NCBI RefSeq assembly: GCF_014218335.1
Contig: NZ_AP023367.1
Location: forward strand, 2,419,501 to 2,483,500
DNA from: Anaerocolumna cellulosilytica
GTDB lineage: Bacteria; Bacillota; Clostridia; Lachnospirales; Lachnospiraceae
Length of the DNA: 64,000 nt
Reading direction: 5' to 3'
In this document: in pieces, positions 54,221 through 62,281 of the stretch
Layout of the letters: each line of letters starts with the position of its first letter
How positions within the stretch are numbered: the stretch's first letter is position 1
The notes under the pieces: model-generated
Told to the model about the DNA's origin: nothing
The model's database searches: none
What the model saw: the letters and a program-made list of their open reading frames with translations, nothing else
Program-made: the position numbers and the translations under genes

Positions 54221-55350
54221 AATTTTTAGCATCGTTTATCAAAGCATTTAAAGAAAATATGAGAGATTGGAAGGCACTCCTTCTGGTACTCCTTTTTTCA
54301 CCTTTTTTCGTATTTTTGATATGGCTGTTTTATGGAGGAGAGGCTACTACTTATAAGGTAGGTATTGCGAATCTGGATTCCGGCCAGAAAACCCAGGAGC
54401 TGATTCGTGAAATTGAAACTTTGAAAATGGATGAAGCCAAGCTATTCGACGTAAAGTATTATAATAATGCAGAAGAACTGACTAAAAAGCTAAAGGATAA
54501 AACCATTGATTTGGGACTTGTAATACCGGCGGATTATTCCACTAAGTTGGAAAATCAGTTACACGGTGAAGATATACCTACTGTTGATATGTATGGAAGT
54601 ATGGGAAATGTAAAATATACCATCGCTGCCTTGTTTATTACTAACAGTATTTATGAACAGGGAATGACAGTGCAGGAGATGGAATTTCCCTCCTACATAA
54701 CGGAAACCTTTGTAGAGAAAAATACAAATATGAATGAATTTGACGGGTATGTGCCCGGTTTGATTTCATTGGCTGTATTAATGACTATTTTCACATCATC
54801 AGCTTCCATTGTAAGAGAAAATGATAAGCGTACCCTAATGCGGTTAAAATTAAGCCCACTTGGCTCTTTTAACTTCTTAAGTGGAATAACTGTTGTTCAG
54901 GGAATAATTGCTGTAGTGGCACTTACCATATCTTATTGGACTGCTTTAGGACTTGGTTATCAAGCCGCCGGTTCCTTTGCTACAGTGTTGGTAGTGGGTA
55001 TTTTATCCAGTTTGTCAATGGTTTCGGTGAGTTTGATTATAGGAAGCTTTCTGAATACAGTTTTCGATGTATTAACCATTGGCTGTTTCCCATTCTTTGT
55101 TATGATGTTCTTTTCCGGAAGTATGTTCCCTATGACAAAGATAAATATGATAGAAATATTCGGTCATCCCCTGGGGATTACTGATTTAATACCTCTCACA
55201 CACACCGCTTCGGCCTTTAACAAAATTCTTAATTTCGGCTCCGGTCTTTCAGATGTACTTTTTGAAATCGTTATGATATGTATACTTACTGTGGTTTATT
55301 TTGGTGCAGGAATTATGCTGTACCAGAAGAGAAAGTTATCAAAGGCGTAA
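54217..55350 (+). CDS. ABC-2 type permease, 377 aa
   Basis: One N-terminal membrane segment (residues about 20-40), a soluble extracytoplasmic region of about 150 residues, then five to six hydrophobic segments in the C-terminal half (about 185-370), the layout of ABC-2/DrrB/YhfN-like exporters. Its ATG overlaps the stop of the ATPase gene, so the two are made together, and its own stop overlaps the next ATG (TAATG). It is the membrane partner of the ATPase. Confidence 0.9.
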   Translation: MKFLASFIKAFKENMRDWKALLLVLLFSPFFVFLIWLFYGGEATTYKVGIANLDSGQKTQELIREIETLKMDEAKLFDVKYYNNAEELTKKLKDKTIDLGLVIPADYSTKLENQLHGEDIPTVDMYGSMGNVKYTIAALFITNSIYEQGMTVQEMEFPSYITETFVEKNTNMNEFDGYVPGLISLAVLMTIFTSSASIVRENDKRTLMRLKLSPLGSFNFLSGITVVQGIIAVVALTISYWTALGLGYQAAGSFATVLVVGILSSLSMVSVSLIIGSFLNTVFDVLTIGCFPFFVMMFFSGSMFPMTKINMIEIFGHPLGITDLIPLTHTASAFNKILNFGSGLSDVLFEIVMICILTVVYFGAGIMLYQKRKLSKA

Positions 55351-55907
55351 TGAGTATATATATCAAAGGCTATCCTGAATTTAATATCATTGACCCTATC
55401 GCGGTAGACATCACTACGAATAACATGAAAGCCATTCAAACTGCAATAGAAGACGGATTTTTAGTAAATCAGCCACTTCTATTATATGGAATGGAGGGCT
55501 TATGGATTTATCCTGTTATGTTAGCCATATGTTATAATCATATTGAAACCATAGAATTATTGGTTTCAAAAAAAGCAAAATTGGACATAAAGAAAGAACA
55601 TGCCTTTTTATATGCTTTAAAATATTCTAATATGGAAACAGTAAAGGCGGTATTAAAGTTAGGGGCTAAGAGTGATGTAAAGGACAGAATAGGAAAAAAC
55701 ATGTACAGTTACGCATTAGAGACAGGAGAAACGAAAATTGAAAAGTATGAATTATTACAGGAACTAGGTTATTCTGTGAAAGATTATGCTTCCGATAGTG
55801 CATTTATGGCCATGATTCTATATGACTATGAAACACTGAATTATTTTATAAGTCATGGTTTAGATATGAATAGAATAAGCTCAGGTGAATCAGCCGAAGG
55901 AATATGA
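55350..55907 (+). CDS. Ankyrin-repeat protein, 185 aa
   Basis: Contains about three ankyrin-like helix pairs: MLAICYNHIETIELLVSKKA, FLYALKYSNMETVKAVLKLG and a third near the end (YETLNYFISHGLDMN). I start it at 55350, where the A of the ATG is the last base of the permease stop codon, with AAAGG just upstream; a longer in-frame form from 55278 would run inside the permease gene. Ankyrin proteins act through protein-protein contacts; no enzymatic motif is visible. Translational coupling to the exporter suggests a function linked to transport or immunity, but this is a guess. A hairpin terminator follows. Confidence 0.75.
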   Translation: MSIYIKGYPEFNIIDPIAVDITTNNMKAIQTAIEDGFLVNQPLLLYGMEGLWIYPVMLAICYNHIETIELLVSKKAKLDIKKEHAFLYALKYSNMETVKAVLKLGAKSDVKDRIGKNMYSYALETGETKIEKYELLQELGYSVKDYASDSAFMAMILYDYETLNYFISHGLDMNRISSGESAEGI

Positions 55908-55999
55908 TATAAACATATTGTAATATAGAATAACACAGCACACATGATTGGAAAAAAAGTCGGACAATGTATGGAGCCCTTTGTTATACTGAGTTTGTC

Positions 56000-56036
56000 T
56001 AAGCTTAATCGATTATATAATAATCGGTTAAGCTTA
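56000..56036. terminator. Hairpin terminator between convergent genes
   Basis: An almost perfect inverted repeat: 17-base arms (TAAGCTTAATCGATTAT and its partner with one G-T wobble) around a three-base loop, then ATTTG. It lies between the end of the ankyrin gene and the stop of the oppositely oriented XRE gene, so it could end transcription from both sides. It closes the PKS-exporter block. The T run is short. Confidence 0.7.
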
Positions 56037-56076
56037 TTTGTACATATGACTGCCTGAAAGTAGGTAAATTAATTAT

Positions 56077-56292
56077 TTAGTTAGGATATGGTTTTTTCTG
56101 GTTGGTTCTATCGAGCAAATAATCTACACTAGTCTGGTAAAAATCTGCGAGTTTTATTAGGACATGAACTGGAATACTAACTTTTCCACATTCATAATCA
56201 CTATAGACTCTTTGGCTACAATTTAAATATTCAGATATTTGCTTTTGCGTTAAATCTCTATCTGTTCTTAAATTTCTTACTCTTTCATACAT
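56077..56292 (-). CDS. XRE-family HTH repressor, copy 1, 71 aa
   Basis: A compact Cro/C1-type helix-turn-helix protein: LTQKQISEYLNCSQRVYSDYE is the DNA-binding unit, followed by PVHVLIKLADFYQTSVDYLLDRT. I use the ATG at 56292 (MYERVRN) because its paralogue next door starts the same way and a GGGGGTAAAG site precedes it; an upstream ATG at 56307 would add five residues. The gene is preceded by two palindromic sites at the same spacing as in front of its paralogue, which suggests autoregulation. Confidence 0.88.
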   Translation of the reverse strand: MYERVRNLRTDRDLTQKQISEYLNCSQRVYSDYECGKVSIPVHVLIKLADFYQTSVDYLLDRTNQKKPYPN

Positions 56293-56321
56293 ATGCTTTA
56301 CCCCCATAAACGATTATATCC

Positions 56322-56365
56322 TAGCGAATGTACCACTATAGTATTTTAGCGGTATGTTCACTAAA
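56322..56365. promoter_or_regulatory. Operator pair in front of XRE copy 1
   Basis: Two imperfect palindromes, 56322-56338 (TAGCGAATGTACCACTA) and 56345-56365 around TTAGCGGTATGTTCACTAA, centres 25 bases apart. A TATAAT on the minus strand (56318-56313) lies four bases from the first. The same elements at the same spacing occur before XRE copy 2. Confidence 0.65.
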
Positions 56366-56370
56366 ACAAA

Positions 56371-56589
56371 TTATGAAGGGGGATATGGCTTTTTATATTT
56401 TGTTCTATTCAGCAAATAATCAATGTTGGTTTTATGAAAATCAGCAAGTTTAATAAGTATCTGTGTTGGAACATCAACTTCGCCACGTTCATAATTGCTA
56501 TAAACTCTTTGACTACAGTTAAGATATTCGGCCATTTGGTACTGAGTTAAATCTTTGTCCACCCTTAAATTACGAATTCTTTCATACAT
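56371..56589 (-). CDS. XRE-family HTH repressor, copy 2, 72 aa
   Basis: Paralogue of the neighbouring repressor: MYERIRNLRVDKDLTQYQMA against MYERVRNLRTDRDLTQKQIS, and both end with KKPYP. The HTH unit is LTQYQMAEYLNCSQRVYSNYE. The start ATG is preceded by GAGGTGA on the minus strand. It lies divergently to the small gene at 56716, with two near-perfect palindromes in the shared promoter region, so it probably represses both itself and that gene. Confidence 0.9.
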   Translation of the reverse strand: MYERIRNLRVDKDLTQYQMAEYLNCSQRVYSNYERGEVDVPTQILIKLADFHKTNIDYLLNRTKYKKPYPPS

Positions 56590-56608
56590 ATTTAATCACC
56601 TCATGAAA

Positions 56609-56663
56609 ATTATAACTTAGCGGTCATTCCGCTATTGACTTTTAGCGGAAATACCGCTAAAAT
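56609..56663. promoter_or_regulatory. Divergent promoter with two palindromic operators
   Basis: Plus strand: TTGACT (56635-56640), 17 bases, TAAAAT (56658-56663), reading toward the gene at 56716. Minus strand: TATAAT at 56614-56609, toward XRE copy 2. The palindrome TAGCGGTCATTCCGCTA (56618-56634) covers the minus-strand promoter, and TTAGCGGAAATACCGCTAA (56642-56660) fills the spacer of the plus-strand promoter. Binding of the XRE protein there would block both. Confidence 0.75.
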
Positions 56664-56715
56664 AAATTGAGATTATTATATGCAATAAAAAAATTCTAAA
56701 AACGAGAGGGTTTAT

Positions 56716-56991
56716 ATGGAATCAATTATTAAAAAATTATATTATGGAAGTCTTAATCCTGACGAATGGATAATTAAAAAAGAACCTGAATACCAAAAAT
56801 TGAATGAGCAGATTGTAATTCTCTTGGATAAGTTGAAGCAGTTGACGAACCAAGAAATATTTGAAAATATTTCCGAATTGATGGAAATAACAACTGAAAC
56901 AAATTCTTTAGAAACTGCACACTCATTTTCGTTTGGCTTTAAATATGGTGCAATAATGATGATGGAAATACTAAAGAATGAAAAAGAATAA
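56716..56991 (+). CDS. Small hypothetical protein, 91 aa (possibly DUF6809-like)
   Basis: Begins MESIIKKLYYGSLNPDEWII and is mostly alpha-helical and charged, with no signal peptide or membrane segment. From memory it resembles small Firmicutes proteins (DUF6809) often found near XRE regulators in mobile or prophage-like regions; I cannot verify this. GAGAGGG lies about 9 bases before the ATG. It is transcribed divergently from XRE copy 2 through a promoter overlaid by an operator, so it is probably the repressor's target. Confidence 0.7.
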   Translation: MESIIKKLYYGSLNPDEWIIKKEPEYQKLNEQIVILLDKLKQLTNQEIFENISELMEITTETNSLETAHSFSFGFKYGAIMMMEILKNEKE

Positions 56992-57130
56992 AAATTCCAA
57001 AGTAGCAAAGCAAGAAGTCCATTAGTCAGTACAGACATATTGAGCTTCTTTTTTGTAGTAATCAAGTTAGAGTAATATAACATTTAATTACAAAGATTGG
57101 TTATTTAACACTATGTTTTTCAGTAGAAAT

Positions 57131-57140
57131 TTGGTATAAT
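57131..57140 (+). promoter_or_regulatory. Extended -10 promoter for the GNAT gene
   Basis: TGG directly before TATAAT (57135-57140) fits an extended -10 element about 70 bases before the ATG at 57209. I see no good -35 hexamer. The rest of the 217-base gap from 56992 holds nothing I can name. Confidence 0.45.
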
Positions 57141-57208
57141 GTAAAGAAAAATATGGTGATTCGTTCATATGAGAAAGATAAATTAAGCTTGATTATAGGA
57201 GACAAAAC

Positions 57209-58048
57209 ATGGAAAATTGTAAGGAAATAATTCAGGCAATAGAAGCATACTGTTTAAATCAATTAGGAGTATATGAATCAAGACCTTTTGGTAAATATCC
57301 GATTTGCTATCGGGTAATGGGAAAAATATTTGCACAGTTTAATCCCGAAGCAAGCTTCTTTAAAATAACATTAAAATCTGAGCCGGAAAAGGCAAATTTT
57401 TACAGGCAGCTTTATCCGGAAATTATAGTTCGCGGATACCATTGTCCACCTGTGCAGCAGCCATATTGGAATACTATTGATTTAGATGCCTTTTCCAATA
57501 TGGAAATGCTATTTCAGATGATTGATGAAGCATATGATGCGGTCGTGGAAAAATTCAGTAAAAAGGTCAAAACACAGTTGTTAACATTGACAAAACTGGA
57601 GTATAAAGATACCAATGGGGAGAATCCTGATTTTGCCATGCTTTGTGACAGATTGGACGGTGCTCTTAATGAAATCGTTGGGGGTAAACAGCAGAGAAGT
57701 CATTACGAACAATATAACAAAAGAGATAGTATTCAAGATGTAATGGTTGTTTATCAGGAGGGTCAGCCGGTTGCATGCGGTGCTTTTAAAATGTATGACG
57801 AAGATCATGCGGAATTAAAACGTATTTATACAGAACCGTCTAATCGAAATATGGGATTGGCGGCAGAATTGATAAGGCGTTTAGAGGCTAAAGCAAAGAT
57901 TAAAGGATATAAATGGTGTATTTTAGAAACTGGCAGGCAGATGGAAGCAGCTTGTCATGTTTATAAAAAAGCAGGATATAAGATAATTCCAAATTACGGA
58001 CAGTATGCAGATATGCCAGATTCAATTTGCATGGAACGAAAAATATAA
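57209..58048 (+). CDS. YjbR/MmcQ-like domain fused to GNAT acetyltransferase, 279 aa
   Basis: Residues 1-120 look like the MmcQ/YjbR fold (RPFGKYPICYRVMGKIFAQF, then KITLKSEPEKANFYRQLYPE). Residues about 130-279 are a GNAT domain with the acetyl-CoA loop RNMGLAAEL (near residue 212) and the end pattern CHVYKKAGYKIIPNYGQY. The enzyme would transfer an acetyl group from acetyl-CoA to a small molecule or protein; the substrate is unknown. The start ATG follows TATAGGAGAC. The gene stands alone with its own promoter. Confidence 0.85.
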   Translation: MENCKEIIQAIEAYCLNQLGVYESRPFGKYPICYRVMGKIFAQFNPEASFFKITLKSEPEKANFYRQLYPEIIVRGYHCPPVQQPYWNTIDLDAFSNMEMLFQMIDEAYDAVVEKFSKKVKTQLLTLTKLEYKDTNGENPDFAMLCDRLDGALNEIVGGKQQRSHYEQYNKRDSIQDVMVVYQEGQPVACGAFKMYDEDHAELKRIYTEPSNRNMGLAAELIRRLEAKAKIKGYKWCILETGRQMEAACHVYKKAGYKIIPNYGQYADMPDSICMERKI

Positions 58049-58145
58049 GATAGCTGTCAACTTGTTTGGGGTTATTACAATGAATTTCTATTCCATCTAT
58101 GATTAAAGTAGTATGAAATATTTTGTGATGTAAAGGATAACATTT

Positions 58146-58286
58146 ATGAAATGGATAGAAAAGTTCAAAGAATGTTATGCCCCCTTATGAGGCATTAATC
58201 GATTTTTTCTAGAAAGAATCCGTAACTATAAAGTATATAATAACGATCCCTGCTTTGATAAAATTTCCGGTTGGAATATGGTTTAT
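58146..58286 (+). pseudogene. Decayed 5' fragment of a copy of the zinc-ribbon gene at 59891
   Basis: The start (ATGAAATGGATAGAAAAGTT) equals the first 20 bases of the intact gene, and similarity goes on through GAAAGAATCCG, AACTATAAAGTATATAATAAC and CTTTGATAAAA. It has a two-base loss near codon 8, an internal loss of roughly 36 bases and in-frame stops, and it ends after about 140 bases. The similarity extends about 20 bases upstream of the ATG. The bases between here and the hydrolase gene (58287-58469) show nothing I can support. Confidence 0.8.
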
Positions 58287-58469
58287 TAAGGTAAAGTTCG
58301 AACTAAACTGTTAATTTATAAATTGTATGTATAAAGAGGTCAAAGCAATGGATTTTATTACTATTGACATATATTAATAGGCAAGAGTAACTAAAAAACT
58401 ATGGAGGGTAATACCTCACAGTGGAGTTAGTTTGAATAATAAAACTTTTTTCAAACTCTTGATTTATAC

Positions 58470-58485
58470 GTGTGCTAAAGCACAC
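58470..58485. promoter_or_regulatory. Perfect inverted repeat before the hydrolase gene
   Basis: GTGTGC, TAAA, GCACAC. It lies 14 bases upstream of the preferred ATG and could be an operator or an RNA hairpin in the leader. It argues against the GTG inside it being the start codon. Confidence 0.4.
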
Positions 58486-58498
58486 AGATTGGAATAAA

Positions 58499-59191
58499 AT
58501 GAAAGCTGAAAGCATTAAAATTAATAATATCCCAGCCATTATATGGGGTGAAAAATCAGACAAGCTATACATTCATGTTCATGGGAAAATGTCTTGCAAA
58601 GAACAGGCAGAGCATTTTGCTAAAATAGCAGATAAAAAGGGCTATCAAACACTTAGTTTTGATTTGCCGGAACATGGTGAAAGAAAAGAGAGTAATTATC
58701 GTTGTGACATCTGGAATGGTATGCATGACCTTACTGAGATTGGTAACTACGCATTTTCAAAGTGGCGTGATGTTTCATTGTTTGCTTGCAGTCTCGGTGC
58801 ATACTTCAGTTTAAATACTTATGCAGACAGAAATTTTAGGAACTGTCTTTTCCAATCGCCTGTGTTAGACATGGAATACCTTATTCAGCAAATGTTTTGT
58901 TGGTTTGATATAACTGAGGAAAAGTTATATCTGGAAAAAGAAATTCCTACACCTGTTGATTTATTGCGTTGGGATTATTATCAGTATATCAAAAAACATC
59001 CAATTAAAAAATGGAATATCCCTACTTCAATACTTTATGGAGGAAAAGACAATTTGCAATCAGTAGAAGTTATTCAAAAGTTTGTGAAATCCCATGACTG
59101 CAAACTGTCAATTTCTCAAAGCAGTGAACATCCCTTTATGGAAAAAGGGGATATAGAAATTGTTCGCATATGGCTTGAAGAAAACCTATGA
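58499..59191 (+). CDS. Alpha/beta hydrolase, 230 aa
   Basis: Serine hydrolase fold: oxyanion region VHGK (residues 27-30), nucleophile Ser98 in ACSLG (first Gly of GxSxG replaced by Ala), acid Asp184 in YGGKDNL and His211 in SSEHPFM. The start at 58499 follows GGA at a normal distance; the frame is also open from a GTG at 58472 inside an inverted repeat. It is far from the PKS genes and separated by unrelated ones, so I do not take it as the missing PKS thioesterase, although this is not excluded. Substrate unknown. Confidence 0.82.
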   Translation: MKAESIKINNIPAIIWGEKSDKLYIHVHGKMSCKEQAEHFAKIADKKGYQTLSFDLPEHGERKESNYRCDIWNGMHDLTEIGNYAFSKWRDVSLFACSLGAYFSLNTYADRNFRNCLFQSPVLDMEYLIQQMFCWFDITEEKLYLEKEIPTPVDLLRWDYYQYIKKHPIKKWNIPTSILYGGKDNLQSVEVIQKFVKSHDCKLSISQSSEHPFMEKGDIEIVRIWLEENL

Positions 59192-59242
59192 GCATAATGT
59201 AAAGCTTGTTATTTTTAGTAGGCGCAAAAGGAGAGATTATAT

Positions 59243-59626
59243 ATGGAGAAAAACTTACATTCAATACTTGCGGTGTTTCCTACACCGAATATCGAAGAAA
59301 CCGCCAGGTATTATTACGAAGTTATGGGATTTAGAATTGTTAAATATTTAGATGTAAAAGAACCCCACATATGCCTTTACCGTGATAGTGTGGAAATAAT
59401 ATTGACTAAAGCAAATAGTGAAAAAGTCCATACAAATAGGGAACTATACGGTTATGGGGAAGATGCTTATTTTGTAGCAGACAATCAAGAAGCATTACAA
59501 AATGAGTTTATCAGTAAGGGAGCTAAGATTGTTCGTCCGCTCCATGTGACGGATTATAATAATAAAGAATTTGTGTTAGAAGATATAGATGGACGGTGGA
59601 TTGCTTTTGGAATGAAACAAAAATAA
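59243..59626 (+). CDS. VOC-family (glyoxalase/bleomycin-resistance-like) protein, 127 aa
   Basis: Starts with the typical beta-strand and helix AVFPTPNIEETARYYYEVMGF and ends with KEFVLEDIDGRWIAFGM, the paired beta-alpha-beta-beta-beta pattern of the VOC superfamily. Members bind metals or drugs, or isomerise small molecules. GGAGA precedes the ATG. It lies 51 bases after the hydrolase gene in the same orientation and may share a transcript. The precise role cannot be read from the sequence. Confidence 0.82.
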   Translation: MEKNLHSILAVFPTPNIEETARYYYEVMGFRIVKYLDVKEPHICLYRDSVEIILTKANSEKVHTNRELYGYGEDAYFVADNQEALQNEFISKGAKIVRPLHVTDYNNKEFVLEDIDGRWIAFGMKQK

Positions 59627-59890
59627 CACATCAATAAATAAGCATATTTCAAGAGCCATTCAGACAGCAGAAACTGGAGATAGTATTATTAAATAGCTAT
59701 GACCAAAATACTAAATTAGCATATATAAGCGAAAAACTTGGTAGTGGGTTAATGGATAATATCGCTGCTTATAATTAAGATGAGGGTGAACACATAATAC
59801 TAAGATACTGGATATATTTATAAGTGTGAAACAAACAAAATTTCACAAATTCAAATTTGCAAGGATTTGTAATATGAAAGGATACCGTTT

Positions 59891-60844
59891 ATGAAATGGA
59901 TAGAAAAGTTCCCAAAGAATGTTAAGCCTACGTATGAGGAATTAATAGAGTTTTTACCAGAAAGAATCCGAGAGCTGTTTTTAATCTTTGACAATAAAAT
60001 GGTAACTAACTATAAAGTATATAATAACTACCCCCGCTTTGATAAAACTTACGGCTGGAAGTATGGTTATTGCCGAAACTACCGCATTGAACTGCTGTCT
60101 GTTACAATCGTCGACGATTCTTTCGAAGTTTTAGGTATTACTGTAAAAGATGAAAAATCTTTCAATGTCATGCTTGAAAAATGCAAAGCAAAGTATGATG
60201 ATGGCTATGAAGAAAGATATGCCTTACTAACAGCAGCTAAGAAGGCTAATCAAATTAATAGGACAAAAACTCGCTTAGACCGTGAGAAAAAAGAACTTAC
60301 GGATTTAACTAAAAATATCGATTCATCAAAATTTAATAAATGCAAATGGGCTGAAAAAGTATCGAGAAATAAGTTAATCAAACTATATCAAGACGAAGCG
60401 AAAGGACTTCTTGAAGAGGACTTGCTTGATGATATCGGTTACACATTTTATACTCGGTGTAAACAAGCAAGAGATACTCGCGAACATTTAGAAAAAGGCG
60501 AAATAATATGCCATTTCTGTGGCGCAGTACATAAATCCACCAGCTATACGGCATTGGTAGCCTGTCCATGTGGATATTACTATACCTATCGTGAATATCG
60601 CCGCAGCTGTAACGCAAATAATGTACCTGGAGGACGCGCAACAGAAATATTTAAAGCATTTACAGACAATTGGTTAAAGTGTAAATCAGCAAGAGAGAAG
60701 ATGTTGGTGATAGATGAGTTAGTTCACGAATGTCATGTTAGTGCGATGACGGGCCTTAAAGGCAGAAGCGTATGTATGAATTTAGTAGAAGGTACTCTAT
60801 CTCAGATAAAGAATATGCTTGAGATGTTAGCAGGACATGAATGA
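59891..60844 (+). CDS. Hypothetical protein with C-terminal zinc-ribbon-like region, 317 aa
   Basis: I do not recognise a named family with certainty. The first 110 residues (FPERIRELF-like start, YGWKYGYCRNYRIELLSV, VLGITVKDEKSFNVMLEK) recall DUF3788-type small-fold proteins. Residues 110-165 are charged and probably coiled. The C-terminal half has CHFCG followed by CPCG (about residues 210-230), a likely zinc site, then YREYRRSCNANNVPGGRA. AAAGGAT lies before the ATG. A damaged partial copy lies at 58146-58286, so the gene has been duplicated locally. No membrane segments. Confidence 0.7.
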   Translation: MKWIEKFPKNVKPTYEELIEFLPERIRELFLIFDNKMVTNYKVYNNYPRFDKTYGWKYGYCRNYRIELLSVTIVDDSFEVLGITVKDEKSFNVMLEKCKAKYDDGYEERYALLTAAKKANQINRTKTRLDREKKELTDLTKNIDSSKFNKCKWAEKVSRNKLIKLYQDEAKGLLEEDLLDDIGYTFYTRCKQARDTREHLEKGEIICHFCGAVHKSTSYTALVACPCGYYYTYREYRRSCNANNVPGGRATEIFKAFTDNWLKCKSAREKMLVIDELVHECHVSAMTGLKGRSVCMNLVEGTLSQIKNMLEMLAGHE

Positions 60845-61020
60845 AAAAGAAATGTTCCAAAGAATTAGGAGAGACCGTTGCATATATTAACTTTGTAAAA
60901 TGAGAATGTTTGGTGTTTGGTAATAGTTTGTTCGGCCTTTTATGTAAAAACGGTAAGTTAAATTTGCAGATTATATATGATATTGGTTTGTAAATGCGAA
61001 GTAAAAAAATTATGTTATAG

Positions 61021-61569
61021 GTGGTGGTTAAAATTTATTTATATCATTATTTCGATAAAACAATCGGGCCATTTGTCAACTTGTCTGAACTATCAATTGA
61101 TGAAGCAAAATCCATTCTAAATACGCTAAAAGTAACGAGACCTAATTCACAATGTGCTCAAAGACACGATAAATATGTGGAGTATAGGCATAATTGTGAG
61201 AGTATAATCCGGTCAGAGTTTAAGAAAAAGGGGGGAATTATAAATAGAAAATCACCCCATTACATGGTGATTGAGCATAGTCCATGGTTAAGTACTTGGT
61301 TTGAAAATGGTACTTTTATTAGAATTCCTATTGAAGAATTTGATAGTATGACTATTTCATTTACTTACGGTGATTCAATGCCTACATTTAGCCCGACGAT
61401 TCATGATGGTAGGGAATATCGAAAAAAGCTTTATACATATGATGAAATACTAAAAATTATTGAGAAGTATGGATTACCGCAGGATTGGAATGATGATGGG
61501 AAAAACGGTCCGGAACGATATATTGAGGCGCATGTATGGAGTGATGAAACAATTGATAAGTATCGTTAA
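61021..61569 (+). CDS. Hypothetical protein, 182 aa
   Basis: Not recognised. A soluble mixed alpha/beta protein starting VVKIYLYHYFDKTIGPFVNLSEL and containing HYMVIEHSPWLSTWFENG and SFTYGDSMPTFSPTIHDGREYRKKLYTYDEIL. The start is taken as the GTG at 61021; the sequence around it (ATAGGTGGTGG) could itself be the ribosome site, so the true start may differ by a few codons. The 176 bases upstream hold nothing I can name. Confidence 0.6.
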   Translation: MVVKIYLYHYFDKTIGPFVNLSELSIDEAKSILNTLKVTRPNSQCAQRHDKYVEYRHNCESIIRSEFKKKGGIINRKSPHYMVIEHSPWLSTWFENGTFIRIPIEEFDSMTISFTYGDSMPTFSPTIHDGREYRKKLYTYDEILKIIEKYGLPQDWNDDGKNGPERYIEAHVWSDETIDKYR

Positions 61570-61573
61570 TAAG

Positions 61574-61633
61574 CATAATCCATAATGAACGATAACGGGT
61601 TCGTTGATAAGCTCTTCGTTCATAAAGATTATG
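61574..61633. terminator. Long imperfect hairpin after the 182-aa gene
   Basis: Arms pair as CATAATC with its complement and, after a small internal loop, ATGAACGA with its complement, around a loop of about 20 bases. It starts five bases after the stop codon, so transcript ending or mRNA stabilisation is plausible, but there is no T run. Confidence 0.35.
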
Positions 61634-61806
61634 AAAACAAGGGGATTGTTACGGCTATTGTAATGAACTAATTTATATTAAGGTAAGAAAATATAAAAGG
61701 TATAGTAATTTCAAGTGCAACCGAAATGCAACTGATGGTTGCGTAATAGTTGGTTTGGGCAACAAGGATTTTCTGTTAAAATGTTCGTAGAAAGGAGGTA
61801 TACAAA

Positions 61807-62157
61807 ATGAGCATTAATATTCCATTGTTACTTGGAGGTTTTTTAATCTATCTCGCTATTACAGCCGTTATTATTATCCTTGTTGTACTGGTTATCCGAG
61901 CACTTCTGAAATATATTCGCACAAGCGACGTGCGAATAGAAAAAGAAAGAGTAAAAAAGTCGCTTGGTGAGGCACTAAAGGAAAACCGTACTCGTTGCAA
62001 AATGACACAGGAATTTGTTGCGGAAAGTATTGGTGTCAGCCGGCAAGCTGTATCGAAATGGGAAAACGGCACTTCTGACCCAAGCACTTCAAATCTTTTG
62101 GCACTCGCAAATCTGTACAGTATCTCAGCAGAAGATTTGCTGAAAGAAGTCGAGTAA
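61807..62157 (+). CDS. Membrane-anchored XRE-type HTH regulator, 116 aa
   Basis: One strongly hydrophobic segment (residues about 6-33, LLLGGFLIYLAITAVIIILV) is followed by a basic region and a Cro/C1 helix-turn-helix (residues about 52-112) with CKMTQEFVAESIGVSRQAVSKWENG. The HTH type is that of short clostridial XRE regulators; the N-terminal membrane anchor is uncommon for that fold. AAAGGAGG lies 8 bases before the ATG. No partner sensor is visible, so it may respond to envelope state by itself. Confidence 0.85.
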   Translation: MSINIPLLLGGFLIYLAITAVIIILVVLVIRALLKYIRTSDVRIEKERVKKSLGEALKENRTRCKMTQEFVAESIGVSRQAVSKWENGTSDPSTSNLLALANLYSISAEDLLKEVE

Positions 62158-62281
62158 CACGGCTTAAGTTAGTCGACATATAACAACATGTCAATTTCAG
62201 TGCAAACAAATTTCTATCCTATTTTTAATTTAGTAAAAAAGATTAGTAGATAAATCGAAATTTGATGAGGTGATATTTAGA

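Noticed and set aside
57009-57056. Possible terminator with AAGAAG and CTTCTT followed by T residues
   Set aside because: Only six base pairs with a loop of about 30 bases; too weak to call.
58499-59191. The alpha/beta hydrolase as the missing PKS thioesterase
   Set aside because: It is 8.5 kb away, past a terminator and several unrelated genes, and does not resemble type II thioesterases closely enough by eye.
59160-59351. Frame of 63 residues overlapping the hydrolase end and VOC start
   Set aside because: It is out of frame with two well-supported genes and has no recognisable content.
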